A program made the translations under genes and the position numbers. Shown in pieces: positions 25,382 to 33,584 of a stretch of 41,414 nt of DNA. Every line of letters begins with the position of its first letter. Within the stretch, counting starts at the first letter, position 1. The notes beneath the pieces were generated by a model, which did not search any database, had not been told where the DNA came from, and saw only the letters and a list, made by a program, of their open reading frames with translations. Source of the DNA: an uncultured Burkholderiales bacterium (GTDB lineage Bacteria > Pseudomonadota > Gammaproteobacteria > Burkholderiales > Burkholderiaceae_C); contig CALMQI010000298.1 in assembly GCA_937871935.1 (NCBI GenBank), positions 1-41,414 of the forward strand, read 5' to 3'.

Positions 25382-26842
25382 TCATCTCGGCGCAGCCACC
25401 GAGCCGGCGTAGAACACGTCGCAGTGTCCGCCGGTCAACAGGTCGGTCCCCTTCTTGAGCAGCCTGAGCGCAGGTCCGGCCAGGGTTGTGACGAGGGCGG
25501 GCTTCTCCACCGCTGGGTTCTGGAAGGTGCCACGGATCTTCTGCTGCACCTTGACACAGCCCTTCGCATCGACAAGCGCCATGGTCACCTCATCGAACTG
25601 ATCGTTCACCAGATCGAGCCGTCCCTGAAGGGCGATCCGGTTCTTGTTTGTCGACATCGCCACGTCGCGCGCCTGCGCCTGGCCGCGCTCGACCTGCCAG
25701 TCGGAAACCAGAGCGCGGATCTCGCTGCTGCCGCCTTGCGCCTGGGCGATACGCGCAAAGTCGTAGCCCTTCGTGACCAGCAGGCCGAGCGGCCCGACGA
25801 AGAAGAATGCACCCGCATCCACAAGGCTGAAATTCTGGCTGGACTGGAACCGCTCGAATTCCCGGTCCAGGTCGCTGCCGCTCAATGTGAGGTTCGTACC
25901 GCGCAAGGAGACCAGCCCCTTCATGCCCTGACGCATCTCCGTCACGGTCGACCCCTGCGTCGACAGGTTCGCGGAAAAGTCCATCCGACCCGTCGCAACC
26001 TGCTTGTGCGACATCGTCTTGAGGAAGGCCTCGATGGGAAACTGCGAGAGCGTGTAGTCCGCGCGGTACAGCGGTACGGGTCCTGAAAAGTCTGCGCGCA
26101 GATTGCCCGATCCCTGTGTGTCGAAGGTGCGCGTCGTCAATGGCGCCAGATCGAGGACGCCATCCTTCATGTCGGCCGAGAATTCCATGTCGGACAGGAT
26201 GAAGCCATCCTTGTGGACCTGTGTGCAGCCGGCTTGCGCCGTGAACGAGATGCCCTTGGCCAGGTTCGATCGTTGCCCGCCCTGGAACCGCAGTCGACGC
26301 AGTTCCAGGTGACAGTTCCGACCTTCGAAACCCTTGCCGAATCGTTTGTCCACGTAGACGATGGAACCGTCGGCAAAGGAAACCTTGGGCCAGTCCACGG
26401 CGGGAAACACGTCTGCGGCCTCCCGTGACCCCTCGACATTGAATCGGCCGTCGAGGCTTCTTTCGATGGTGATGACGGGTTGCTGCAAGCCGATGCTCTC
26501 GATGCGGACCTTCCCGGCCCACACCGACATGAGACCGATGGCGAGGGTCGCCTCCTTCGCCGAGACAACGCTCGCCGCCTGGTTGCGAAGGTGCACGTCC
26601 TCGAGTGTCACGCGCAAGCCCGGGAAGAAATCGATCTTCATGCGCCCTGCGACGCGGACCTCCATCCCCAATGCCTCGGAGATGCCTGCCTCCAGGCGCG
26701 CCTTGTAGACGCTGGTGTCGACGAGGCCGAACAGTGCCACCGCAGCCAGCAACAAGACGCCGACGAGCCCGATGACGGCGAGCACGACCTTCCGGCCCCA
26801 TGAGACCGGGTGGCTCCCGAGAGGAGGCCGTGGTGGCGTCAT
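25382..26842 (-). CDS. AsmA family protein
   Basis: The 486-residue protein has an N-terminal membrane anchor (VVLAVIGLVGVLLLAAVALF, about residues 19-38), followed by the AsmA hallmark VDTSVYKARLEAGISEALG and GRMKIDFFPGLRVTLEDVHL, then a long beta-rich periplasmic region ending in an AsmA-like C-terminal repeat. AsmA-like proteins form bridges or rods between inner membrane and outer membrane and affect lipid transport and outer-membrane assembly. The length is in the short-to-middle range for the family. The ATG at 26842 starts the family homology. Frame continues open upstream but is not AsmA-like. The gene appears monocistronic. The specific lipid role cannot be assigned. Confidence 0.88.
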   Translation of the reverse strand: MTPPRPPLGSHPVSWGRKVVLAVIGLVGVLLLAAVALFGLVDTSVYKARLEAGISEALGMEVRVAGRMKIDFFPGLRVTLEDVHLRNQAASVVSAKEATLAIGLMSVWAGKVRIESIGLQQPVITIERSLDGRFNVEGSREAADVFPAVDWPKVSFADGSIVYVDKRFGKGFEGRNCHLELRRLRFQGGQRSNLAKGISFTAQAGCTQVHKDGFILSDMEFSADMKDGVLDLAPLTTRTFDTQGSGNLRADFSGPVPLYRADYTLSQFPIEAFLKTMSHKQVATGRMDFSANLSTQGSTVTEMRQGMKGLVSLRGTNLTLSGSDLDREFERFQSSQNFSLVDAGAFFFVGPLGLLVTKGYDFARIAQAQGGSSEIRALVSDWQVERGQAQARDVAMSTNKNRIALQGRLDLVNDQFDEVTMALVDAKGCVKVQQKIRGTFQNPAVEKPALVTTLAGPALRLLKKGTDLLTGGHCDVFYAGSVAAPR

Positions 26843-27242
26843 GGCGAGAACTCTCCGGACCGTCGGGCACGGCGCGCCGATGTCATGTCTCTGACCGGGC
26901 AGATGATCTTCCGTTTCACCGATGCCGCGCCAGCGGCCCCAGTGTCGACTTCTCCAGCGTGTCGAGCGCCCGCTCCAGTCTTCCGGAGGCGACGATCGAG
27001 CGCTGAAGCAAGCCCGCCTGCACGACGCACGCATACTGAAACCGAAGAGCGTCGAACGGCGCGGCCAGAAAGGACCGCCCCGCCGGCATGGCGGGCATTC
27101 CAACGCCCAAACGCTTCAATTCGATCAAAGGACCTGTCATCTGGAACGAGAGGGTGGCAAGGGGTCAAACAGTAATCCTGGCATTGCGCAGGCCATTCGT
27201 CTGTCCGGTGCCGCACACAGGAGGATCCCCCGAGCCGCCTCG
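26843..27242. other. 400-base gap upstream of the AsmA gene
   Basis: This stretch lies between the AsmA start and the PfkB kinase stop, both on the minus strand. Apart from one doubtful 74-residue frame (listed separately), nothing is recognised. It must hold the AsmA promoter and the kinase gene's 3' end; no hairpin with a T-run was seen. Confidence 0.3.
26916..27140 (-). CDS. Possible 74-residue protein of unknown function
   Basis: The frame starts at ATG 27140 and gives a mixed hydrophobic/basic protein (MTGPLIELKRLGVGMPAMPA ... YACVVQAGLLQRSIV). It has no family I recognise, one cysteine and no signal peptide. No clear ribosome site precedes it. The codon use is similar to its neighbours, which keeps it possible. 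It lies on the same strand as the AsmA gene, 73 bases upstream of it. Confidence 0.35.
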   Translation of the reverse strand: MTGPLIELKRLGVGMPAMPAGRSFLAAPFDALRFQYACVVQAGLLQRSIVASGRLERALDTLEKSTLGPLARHR

Positions 27243-28175
27243 CTAGGCCTCGCCATTCAATTCGTGGCGCCGCGGCAGATCGGCACCCCGACGAGAGCAG
27301 GTGATCGCGGCAGCCCGGGCTGCGAAGCGCAGGGCCTGGTCCAGTGGCGCCGCAGACAGGCTGTGCAGTGATTCGGGTGACAGCAGCGACTGCTCGGCCA
27401 GCGCAGTGAGCAGCGCAGCCTGGAACGTGTCACCCGCACCCACCGTGTCGACCACCGTCACCCGCGATGGCGTCACGACGACGTGGTGCGGCCCCGCCCA
27501 GGCTTCGGCGCCACGCGCACCGCGTGTGACCACCACCAAGGCAACACCGGCGCGCAGCCATGCTGCGGCCAGCTCGGCCGGCTCGGCGCCGGGGAACAGC
27601 AGCTCCAGGTCTTCGTCGCTGATCTTCAGCACGTGCGTGCGCGGCAGCATCCAGGCGAGCGCGTCGCGCCAGCGCTGCACCTGCGGCTCCACGCGCAGCC
27701 GCACGTTGGGGTCGTAGGCGATCACGCTGCGCACGTGTTCGCGCTCGACCAGCGCCCGCAAGGTGCCCGCCACCGGCTCGACCACCATGGCATACGAGCC
27801 GAAGTGGTACGCACTCGCCGCGGGCACCTGCGCCAGCGCCGCCAGCGGCAGCAGGCGATCGGCAGCGCCCTCGCCGTAGAACGCGTACGACGCGACGCCC
27901 CGCGCGTCCAGACCCACGAGTCCCAGCGTGGTCGGCGCGTCGAGCCGACTCACGCAGGCGGTGTCGACGCCCTCCTCGCGCAACGCTCGCGCGAGCCGGT
28001 CGCCGAGAAAGCCGCTCGACAACGCGCCGAAGAAGGCCACCGGCTGCTTCAGCCGCGCCAGCCCGATCGCCACGTTCAGCGGCGAGCCGCCGATGCGGGC
28101 GTCCAGCGTGATGCCGGCGGGCGTCTGGCCGCCGGCAAACACGTCCATCAGCGCCTCTCCGCTGACCACGATCAT
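27243..28175 (-). CDS. PfkB-family carbohydrate kinase (fructokinase-like)
   Basis: The 310-residue ribokinase/PfkB-family sugar kinase has an N-terminal MIVVSGEALMDVFAGGQTPA and the first signature GGSPLNVAIGLARLKQPVAF. The C-terminal signature is VVDTVGAGDTFQAALL, with the catalytic aspartate and anion hole. It phosphorylates a sugar with ATP, most likely fructose judging from the divergent frc-type transporter 177 bases away. The end (CSRRGADLPRRHEL) is typical of fructokinases. It belongs functionally to the frcBCA/ROK locus although it is read in the opposite direction, so both units may be controlled from the shared promoter region. A 2-keto-3-deoxygluconate kinase role is the main alternative, given the sugar-acid enzymes downstream. 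Confidence 0.88.
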   Translation of the reverse strand: MIVVSGEALMDVFAGGQTPAGITLDARIGGSPLNVAIGLARLKQPVAFFGALSSGFLGDRLARALREEGVDTACVSRLDAPTTLGLVGLDARGVASYAFYGEGAADRLLPLAALAQVPAASAYHFGSYAMVVEPVAGTLRALVEREHVRSVIAYDPNVRLRVEPQVQRWRDALAWMLPRTHVLKISDEDLELLFPGAEPAELAAAWLRAGVALVVVTRGARGAEAWAGPHHVVVTPSRVTVVDTVGAGDTFQAALLTALAEQSLLSPESLHSLSAAPLDQALRFAARAAAITCSRRGADLPRRHELNGEA

Positions 28176-28252
28176 CGATGGCCCCCTTCTTCAGACATGC
28201 ATGAGCAGCCAGCATCGTGCAAGGTCGGGCGGTCGGGTCTTGGTGAAAACCA

Positions 28253-28273
28253 TTAATCACTCTACTTGATTTA
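28253..28273. promoter_or_regulatory. Candidate operator for the ROK regulator between kinase and frcB
   Basis: TTAATCA-CTCTACT-TGATTTA is an inverted repeat with one mismatch in an AT-rich patch of the divergent promoter region. A second dyad, GCGGGG (28279-28284) and CCCCGC (28302-28307), follows. ROK repressors of sugar loci bind AT-rich dyads of this kind. The effector and exact site are inferred. Confidence 0.45.
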
Positions 28274-28352
28274 TTAAAGCGGGGCGACCAGAATATCTTC
28301 ACCCCGCGAAAAGTGCGCGGCGTGCACACCCACCGACTCCAGGAGACACCCG

Positions 28353-29351
28353 ATGCTCAAGACCACCCTGCTTGCCGCGGCCGCCCTGCTGGCCACGGCC
28401 GGCGCCCAGGCGCAGAACCAGCCGGTGATCGGCCTGATCACAAAGACCGAGACCAACCCCTTCTTCGTGAAGATGAAGGAAGGCGCCGCCGAGGCGGCCA
28501 AGGCCAAGGGCGCCAAGCTGCTCACCGGCGCTGGCAAGGCCGACGGCGACAACGCCGGCCAGGTGACCGCGATGGAGAACATGATCGCCGCCGGCGCGAA
28601 GACGATCCTGATCACGCCGAGTGACAGCAAGGCCATCATCCCGAGCATCAAGAAAGCGCGCGACAAGGGTGTGCTGGTGATCGCACTCGACAGCCCCACC
28701 GACCCGGCCGACGGCACCGACGCGCTCTTCGCCACCGACAACTACAAGGCCGGCGTGCTGATCGGCCAGTACGCGAAGGCGGCGCTCGGCGGCAAACCGG
28801 CCAAGATCGTCACGCTCGACCTCTTCCCGGGCCACCCAGTGGGTGCACAGCGTCACAACGGCTTCCTGAAGGGCTTCGGCCTGCCGGCGCCCGACGCCAA
28901 GAGCAACGAACTCGGCGGCAAGGCCGCGGGCGTGGCCTGCATGGCCGACAGCTTCGGCGACCAGGCCAAGGGCCAGACCGCGATGGAGAACTGCCTGCAG
29001 AAGGTGCCCGACGCGAACCTGGTCTACACCATCAACGAGCCCGCCGCCGCCGGTGCGTACAACGCACTCAAGAAGGCCGGCAAGGAGAAGAGCGTGGTCA
29101 TCGTCAGCGTCGACGGTGGCTGCCAGGGCATCAAGGACGTCGGCAACGGCGTCATCGCCGCGACCAGCCAGCAATACCCGCTGAAGATGGCGGCGATGGG
29201 CGTGGAGGCCGGCGTCGAGTACGCCAAGAGCGGCAAGAAGCCGAGCGGCTACACCGACACCGGCGTGACGCTGATCGCCGCCAAGTCGCAGGCGGGCGTC
29301 GACAGCAAGGATGTCAAGACGGGCACCGACCTCTGTTGGGGAAAGAAGTAG
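28353..29351 (+). CDS. frcB: Sugar ABC transporter substrate-binding protein, FrcB-like
   Basis: The 332-residue periplasmic binding protein is of the ribose/fructose (PBP type 1) class. Residues 1-20 are a signal peptide (KTTLLAAAALLATAGAQA). The mature part starts QPVIGLITKTETNPFFVKMK. Further family blocks are NMIAAGAKTILITPSDSKAI, TLDLFPGHPVGAQRHNGFLK and VSVDGGCQGIKDVGNGVIAA. Cysteines occur late in the sequence, including near the C-terminus. An AGGAG site precedes the ATG. It opens the frcBCA-ROK operon. The resemblance is to the fructose-binding FrcB of rhizobia and Burkholderiales. Other sugars remain possible. Confidence 0.9.
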   Translation: MLKTTLLAAAALLATAGAQAQNQPVIGLITKTETNPFFVKMKEGAAEAAKAKGAKLLTGAGKADGDNAGQVTAMENMIAAGAKTILITPSDSKAIIPSIKKARDKGVLVIALDSPTDPADGTDALFATDNYKAGVLIGQYAKAALGGKPAKIVTLDLFPGHPVGAQRHNGFLKGFGLPAPDAKSNELGGKAAGVACMADSFGDQAKGQTAMENCLQKVPDANLVYTINEPAAAGAYNALKKAGKEKSVVIVSVDGGCQGIKDVGNGVIAATSQQYPLKMAAMGVEAGVEYAKSGKKPSGYTDTGVTLIAAKSQAGVDSKDVKTGTDLCWGKK

Positions 29352-29432
29352 GCTCCCCCAAGCGGCCTACGGCCGCCGCCCCCTCGAGGGAGCGACGCCA
29401 GCGGACCGGCGAAGCCGGATCCGCGGCGTCCA
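29352..29432. repeat. REP-like multi-hairpin element between frcB and frcC
   Basis: Three palindromes stand in a row. The first is GCGGCC-TAC-GGCCGC (29362-29376). The second is CCCTCGAGGG (29381-29390). The third is a long stem from GACGCC (29394-29399) to GGCGTC (29425-29430) with inner pairs GCGGA/TCCGC and CCGGC/GCCGG. The combination of CCCTCGAGGG with a GGCGTC-ended stem is one I recall as a dispersed intergenic repeat of Comamonadaceae. In this position it may protect the frcB message or reduce read-through to the membrane genes. Confidence 0.65.
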
Positions 29433-29453
29433 CTTGACTGGAACGCCATAGCC

Positions 29454-30401
29454 ATGAAGCTTCCTCCGATCGGCACCCTCGGCCCGTTCCTGGCGCTGCT
29501 GGCGGCGTGCGCCTTCTTCGCGTCGCAGAGCGACCGCTTTCTCACCGGTGGCAATCTCTCGCTGATCCTGCAGCAGGTGATGGTCGTCGGCGTCATCGCG
29601 ATCGGGCAGACGCTGGTGATCCTCACCGCCGGCATCGACCTGTCGTGCGGCATGGTGATGGCGCTCGGCGGCATCGTGATGACCAAGTTCGCCACCGACC
29701 TCGGGCTGCCGCCGCTGCTGGCGGTGGCCTGCGGCATCGGCGTCACCACGTTGTTCGGCCTGGCCAACGGTCTGCTCGTCACCCAGGTCAAGCTGCCGTC
29801 GTTCATCGTCACGCTCGGCACGCTGAACATCGCCTTCGCGATCACGCAGCTGTACTCGAACTCGCAGACGGTGACCGACCTGCCGCCACTGATGACGGCA
29901 CTGGGCAACACCTTCACGATCGGCGGCACCGAGGTTGCGCTGGGCACCGTGCTGATGCTGGCGCTGTACGCGCTGGCCTGGTTCGTGCTGCGCGAAACGG
30001 CCGCCGGCCGCCACGTCTACGCGGTGGGCAACAACGCCGAGGCGACGCGCCTGGTCGGCATCCCGACACAGCGCGTGCTGCTGATGGTCTACGTGATCGC
30101 CGGGTTCTTCTACGGCATCGCGGCGCTGCTGTCGGTGGCACGCACCGGCGTCGGCGACCCCAACGCCGGCCAGACCGAGAACCTCGACGCCATCACCGCG
30201 GTCGTGCTTGGCGGCACCAGCCTGTTCGGCGGCCGCGGCATCATCCTCGGCTCGCTGGTCGGCGCGCTGATCGTCGGCGTGTTCCGCAACGGCCTCACGC
30301 TAATGGGCGTGTCGTCGATCTACCAGGTGCTGGTCACCGGCATCCTGGTGATCCTGGCGGTCGCCACCGACCAGCTGTCGCGCAAGGGAGGTCGCGGATG
30401 A
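29454..30401 (+). CDS. frcC: Sugar ABC transporter permease, FrcC-like
   Basis: The 315-residue inner-membrane permease is of the ribose/xylose/fructose BPD_transp_2 family, with about eight to ten hydrophobic helices. Typical blocks are QVMVVGVIAIGQTLVILTAG, IDLSCGMVMALGG, LPSFIVTLGTLNIAFAI, GRHVYAVGNNAEATRLVGIP and LGGTSLFGGRGIILGSLVGA. The cytoplasmic loop containing NNAEATRLVGI contacts the ATPase. The start ATG at 29454 lies 102 bases after the frcB stop, separated by the multi-hairpin repeat. Its stop overlaps the ATPase start (ATGA), so the two inner components are coupled. Confidence 0.93.
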   Translation: MKLPPIGTLGPFLALLAACAFFASQSDRFLTGGNLSLILQQVMVVGVIAIGQTLVILTAGIDLSCGMVMALGGIVMTKFATDLGLPPLLAVACGIGVTTLFGLANGLLVTQVKLPSFIVTLGTLNIAFAITQLYSNSQTVTDLPPLMTALGNTFTIGGTEVALGTVLMLALYALAWFVLRETAAGRHVYAVGNNAEATRLVGIPTQRVLLMVYVIAGFFYGIAALLSVARTGVGDPNAGQTENLDAITAVVLGGTSLFGGRGIILGSLVGALIVGVFRNGLTLMGVSSIYQVLVTGILVILAVATDQLSRKGGRG

Positions 30402-31183
30402 GCGCAGCCCTCGTCATGCAGGCCAAGGGCCTGGTCAAGCGATACGGCCAGGTCACGGCCATCGCCGGTGCCGACTTCGAGCTGCGGGCCGGTGAGATCC
30501 TCGCGGTGATCGGCGACAACGGCGCCGGCAAGTCGAGCCTCATCAAGTGTCTGTCGGGTGCGACGGTGCCCGACGAAGGCGAGATCCTGCTCGACGGCCA
30601 GACGGTGCACTTCAAGACGCCAATCGACGCGCGCCGCGCCGGCATCGAGACGGTGTACCAGGACCTCGCGGTCGCGCCGGCGATGAGCATCTCGGAGAAC
30701 CTGTTCCTCGGCCGCGAGCTGCGGCGCCCGGGTTTCCTCGGCACCGTGCTGCGCATGCTCGACAAGAAGCGAATGCTCGACGAGAGCATCGCCCGCATGC
30801 AGGACTTGAAGGTCGGCATCCGCTCGATGACGCAAGCGGTCGAGACGCTCTCCGGCGGCCAGCGCCAGTGCGTGGCGGTGGCGCGCGCGGCGGCGTTTGC
30901 GCGGCACGTGGTGATCATGGACGAGCCCACCGCGGCGCTCGGCGTGAAAGAAGGCAATATGGTGCTCGAGCTGATCCGCCGCGTGCGCGACCAGGGCCTG
31001 CCGGTGGTGCTGATCTCGCACAACATGCCGCATGTGTTCGAGGTGGCCGACCGTATCCACGTGGCGCGGCTCGGCAAGCGCGCCGCGGTACTGAACCCAA
31101 AGAAGATCTCGATGAGCGACACGGTGGCAGTGATGACCGGTGCGATGCCGGCGGAGTCGATTCCCGCGGAGTGCCTGGCGTGA
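30398..31183 (+). CDS. frcA: Sugar ABC transporter ATP-binding protein, FrcA-like
   Basis: The 261-residue single-domain ATPase powers the FrcBC importer. Walker A is GDNGAGKSSLI, the signature LSGGQRQCVAVARA and Walker B VVIMDEPTAALG, with the H-loop in VLISHNMPHV. One nucleotide-binding domain rather than the tandem two of RbsA/XylG types is characteristic of FrcA. The start overlaps the permease stop by four bases. The C-terminal tail (AGAMPAESIPAECLA-like) is short. The ROK regulator begins 22 bases downstream, making a four-gene operon. Confidence 0.93.
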   Translation: MSAALVMQAKGLVKRYGQVTAIAGADFELRAGEILAVIGDNGAGKSSLIKCLSGATVPDEGEILLDGQTVHFKTPIDARRAGIETVYQDLAVAPAMSISENLFLGRELRRPGFLGTVLRMLDKKRMLDESIARMQDLKVGIRSMTQAVETLSGGQRQCVAVARAAAFARHVVIMDEPTAALGVKEGNMVLELIRRVRDQGLPVVLISHNMPHVFEVADRIHVARLGKRAAVLNPKKISMSDTVAVMTGAMPAESIPAECLA

Positions 31184-31205
31184 CCGGCCACCCCGGGATG
31201 GCGAC

Positions 31206-32438
31206 GTGAACGCGCGCGACGTGTCGACCGCCACCGCGCCGCACCTGCAGCCACGCGGCTCCAGCCAGGGCGGCCTGCGACAGTACAACGAGCGCGTGGT
31301 GCTGCAGGCGATCCGCCTGCACGGCGCATTGCCGGCCGCCGAGGTGGCACGCGTCACCAAGCTCACCGCGCAGACCGTCTCGCTGATCACCAAGCGGCTG
31401 CTCGACGACGACCTGCTGCTGAAAGGCGAGCCGCAGCGCGGCAAGGTCGGCCAGCCCTCGGTGCCGTTGCGGCTCAACCCCGACGGGGCGTTCGCCATCG
31501 GCATCAAGGTCGGGCGGCGCAGCCTCGACGTGCTGCTGGTCGACTTCACCGGCCAGGCCCGCCAGCGCTGGACGCTCGAGTACCGCTTTGCCGACCCCGA
31601 CACGGTGCTGGCCGAGATCACCCAGCGTCTGAAGGACATCCGTCGCAAGCTGACGCCGGCGCTGCGCGAGCGCATCCAGGGCATCGGCATCGCGGCGCCG
31701 TTGTCGCTCGGCGGCTGGCAGCAGCTACTGGGCTTTCCGGCGCGGGTGGCCGACAAGTGGAACCGGATCGACCTGCGCGCCGAGGTGCAAGGCCTCACCG
31801 AGCTGCCGGTGGAGCTGGTCAAGGACACGGCGGCCGCCTGCGTGGCCGAGCTGGTGGCCGGCCGCGGGCGCAGCGTGAAGAGCTTTCTGTACGTCTTCGT
31901 CGATACCTTCATCGGCGGCGGCCTGGTGCTCGACAGCCATCTGCGTGGCGGCATCAACGGCAACGCCGGCGCGATCGGCTCGCTGCCGCTGTGGCTGGCC
32001 AAGAGCGACCGCGACAACCCGCCGGCGCAGCTGCTCAGCGTGGCCTCGCTGCTCAACCTGGAGCAGCTCTACGGCGCCGCCGGCCTCGACGCCGGCGCGG
32101 CGCAGGACGAGCGCGCGCTGCAGCCGCGCTGGCTGCCGTTCACCACGCAGTGGCTCGAACAATCCGGCGCCGCCATCGCGCAGGCGGTGAACACCGCCGC
32201 CTGCCTGCTCGACCTGGAAGGCGTGATCCTCGACGGCTCGTTCAGCCGCGAGCTGCTGGCCGCGCTGCTGGCGCACACCGAGCGCGCACTGGTCCGCTAC
32301 AGCTGGGAGGGCGTGTCGCGCCCGCAGCTGCTGGCCGGCACGATCGGCAGCGACGCACGCGCGCTCGGCGGCGCGCTGCTGCCGCTATATGCCAACTTCG
32401 CGCCGGACCGCGACCTGTTTCTCAAGGTCGAGGGGTGA
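31206..32438 (+). CDS. ROK family transcriptional regulator of the frc locus
   Basis: The 410-residue protein has an N-terminal winged helix (NERVVLQAIRLHGALPAAEV, VTKLTAQTVSLITKRLLDDD) followed by a ROK domain. GTG at 31206 is used because no ATG is in frame near the homology start and a GG-rich site precedes it. The ROK domain lacks the sugar-kinase phosphate loop DxGxT, and the family zinc motif CxCGxxGCxE is absent; the region reads NPPAQLLSVASLLNLEQLYG. It therefore cannot be a kinase and may not bind zinc. It is the last gene of the frcBCA operon and likely senses the imported sugar to control it and the divergent kinase. Confidence 0.88.
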   Translation: MNARDVSTATAPHLQPRGSSQGGLRQYNERVVLQAIRLHGALPAAEVARVTKLTAQTVSLITKRLLDDDLLLKGEPQRGKVGQPSVPLRLNPDGAFAIGIKVGRRSLDVLLVDFTGQARQRWTLEYRFADPDTVLAEITQRLKDIRRKLTPALRERIQGIGIAAPLSLGGWQQLLGFPARVADKWNRIDLRAEVQGLTELPVELVKDTAAACVAELVAGRGRSVKSFLYVFVDTFIGGGLVLDSHLRGGINGNAGAIGSLPLWLAKSDRDNPPAQLLSVASLLNLEQLYGAAGLDAGAAQDERALQPRWLPFTTQWLEQSGAAIAQAVNTAACLLDLEGVILDGSFSRELLAALLAHTERALVRYSWEGVSRPQLLAGTIGSDARALGGALLPLYANFAPDRDLFLKVEG

Positions 32439-32492
32439 GGCCAACCTGATCTGCGCGGGCTGGCGCCGTCGCGCGAACCACCGCTCGGCAGG

Positions 32493-33530
32493 TCAGTCGA
32501 AGTCCAGCAGCACCTTCATCGCCTGCGAGCGGTCGGCCGCCAGCGCAAAGGCACGGCCGGCGTCGCGATACGACAGCGTGGCCGAGATCAGCGGCTTCAG
32601 GTCGACCAGGCGCTGGTTGATCAGCTGCACGGCGACACCGAACTCCTCGTGGAAGCGGAAGGTGCCGCGCAGGTCGAACTCCTTGGCCACCACGGTGTTG
32701 AGCGGCAGCGTCATCTCGCCGCCGGCCAGGCCCAGCTGCACGACCACGCCACGCGGGCGCAGCACGTCGAACGCCGAGCGCAGCGCGCGCTCGTTGCCGC
32801 TGGCCTCGAACAGCACGTCGAACTGGCCCTTGTCGACCGCGTAGCGGGCCAGCGCCTCGGGCTGGGTGGCGACGTTGATGGTCTCATCGGCGCCCACCTT
32901 GGCGGCCTTGCGCAGCGGATGGTCGACCACGTCGGTGGCGACGATCTTCGTCGCGCCGGCGCGGCGTGCGGCGATGATCGCCAGCGCACCGATCGGCCCG
33001 CAGCCGGTGACGAGCACCGTGCGGCCAAGCAGCGAGCCGGCCCGGTTGACGGCATGCAGCGCCACCGCCAGCGGCTCGGCCATCGCGCCCTCGGCGTCGC
33101 TGATGCCGTCGGCCAGCCGGTGCGCCTGCCCGATGTCGATGACGATCTCCTTGCGGAAGGCGCCCTGCACGTGCGGCATGCGCATCGCGCTGCCGTAGTA
33201 GCGCATGTCCAGGCAGTGGTTCTGCAGGCCGAGCTGGCAGAAGCGGCACACGCTGCACGGCCGGCTCGGGCTGATGGCCACGTGTTCGCCGACGGCATAC
33301 GTCGTCACGCCGGCACCGAGCTGCTCGATCACGCCGGCCACCTCGTGCCCCAGCACCATCGGTTGCTGGATGCGGACGGTGCCGAAGCCGCCGTGCTGGT
33401 AGTAGTGCAGGTCGGAACCGCAGATGCCGCCGGCGCGCACGCGCACGCGCGCCTGGCCCGCGCCGACCGCCGGCGTGGGAACGTCTTCGACCCGCAGGTC
33501 GCCGGGGGCGTGGATGACGAGTGCGTCCAT
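32493..33530 (-). CDS. idnD: Zinc alcohol dehydrogenase, L-idonate 5-dehydrogenase-like
   Basis: The 345-residue medium-chain dehydrogenase oxidises a polyol or sugar acid with NAD(P). The catalytic zinc site shows Cys-Gly-Ser-Asp in GGICGSDLHYYQHGGF and His-Glu in LGHEVAGVI. The structural zinc motif is CSVCRFCQLGLQNHC, with four cysteines. The dinucleotide fold starts at VLVTGCGPIGALAIIAARRA. The block GGFGTVRIQQPMVLGHE is typical of L-idonate 5-dehydrogenases. It lies 54 bases after the mannonate-dehydratase-like gene in the same direction. Together with the neighbouring transporter and kinase, this indicates sugar or sugar-acid catabolism. Whether the substrate is L-idonate is not proved. 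Confidence 0.88.
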   Translation of the reverse strand: MDALVIHAPGDLRVEDVPTPAVGAGQARVRVRAGGICGSDLHYYQHGGFGTVRIQQPMVLGHEVAGVIEQLGAGVTTYAVGEHVAISPSRPCSVCRFCQLGLQNHCLDMRYYGSAMRMPHVQGAFRKEIVIDIGQAHRLADGISDAEGAMAEPLAVALHAVNRAGSLLGRTVLVTGCGPIGALAIIAARRAGATKIVATDVVDHPLRKAAKVGADETINVATQPEALARYAVDKGQFDVLFEASGNERALRSAFDVLRPRGVVVQLGLAGGEMTLPLNTVVAKEFDLRGTFRFHEEFGVAVQLINQRLVDLKPLISATLSYRDAGRAFALAADRSQAMKVLLDFD

Positions 33531-33584
33531 GGTGTGAAGGTCTTGTTCGTTGGATGTGGAGGGTGAACTGCAGCGCAGCGCGTC

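Noticed and set aside
30320-32056. 578-codon minus-strand frame opposite frcA and the ROK gene
   Set aside because: Shadow of GC-rich coding sequence; no start context or motif.
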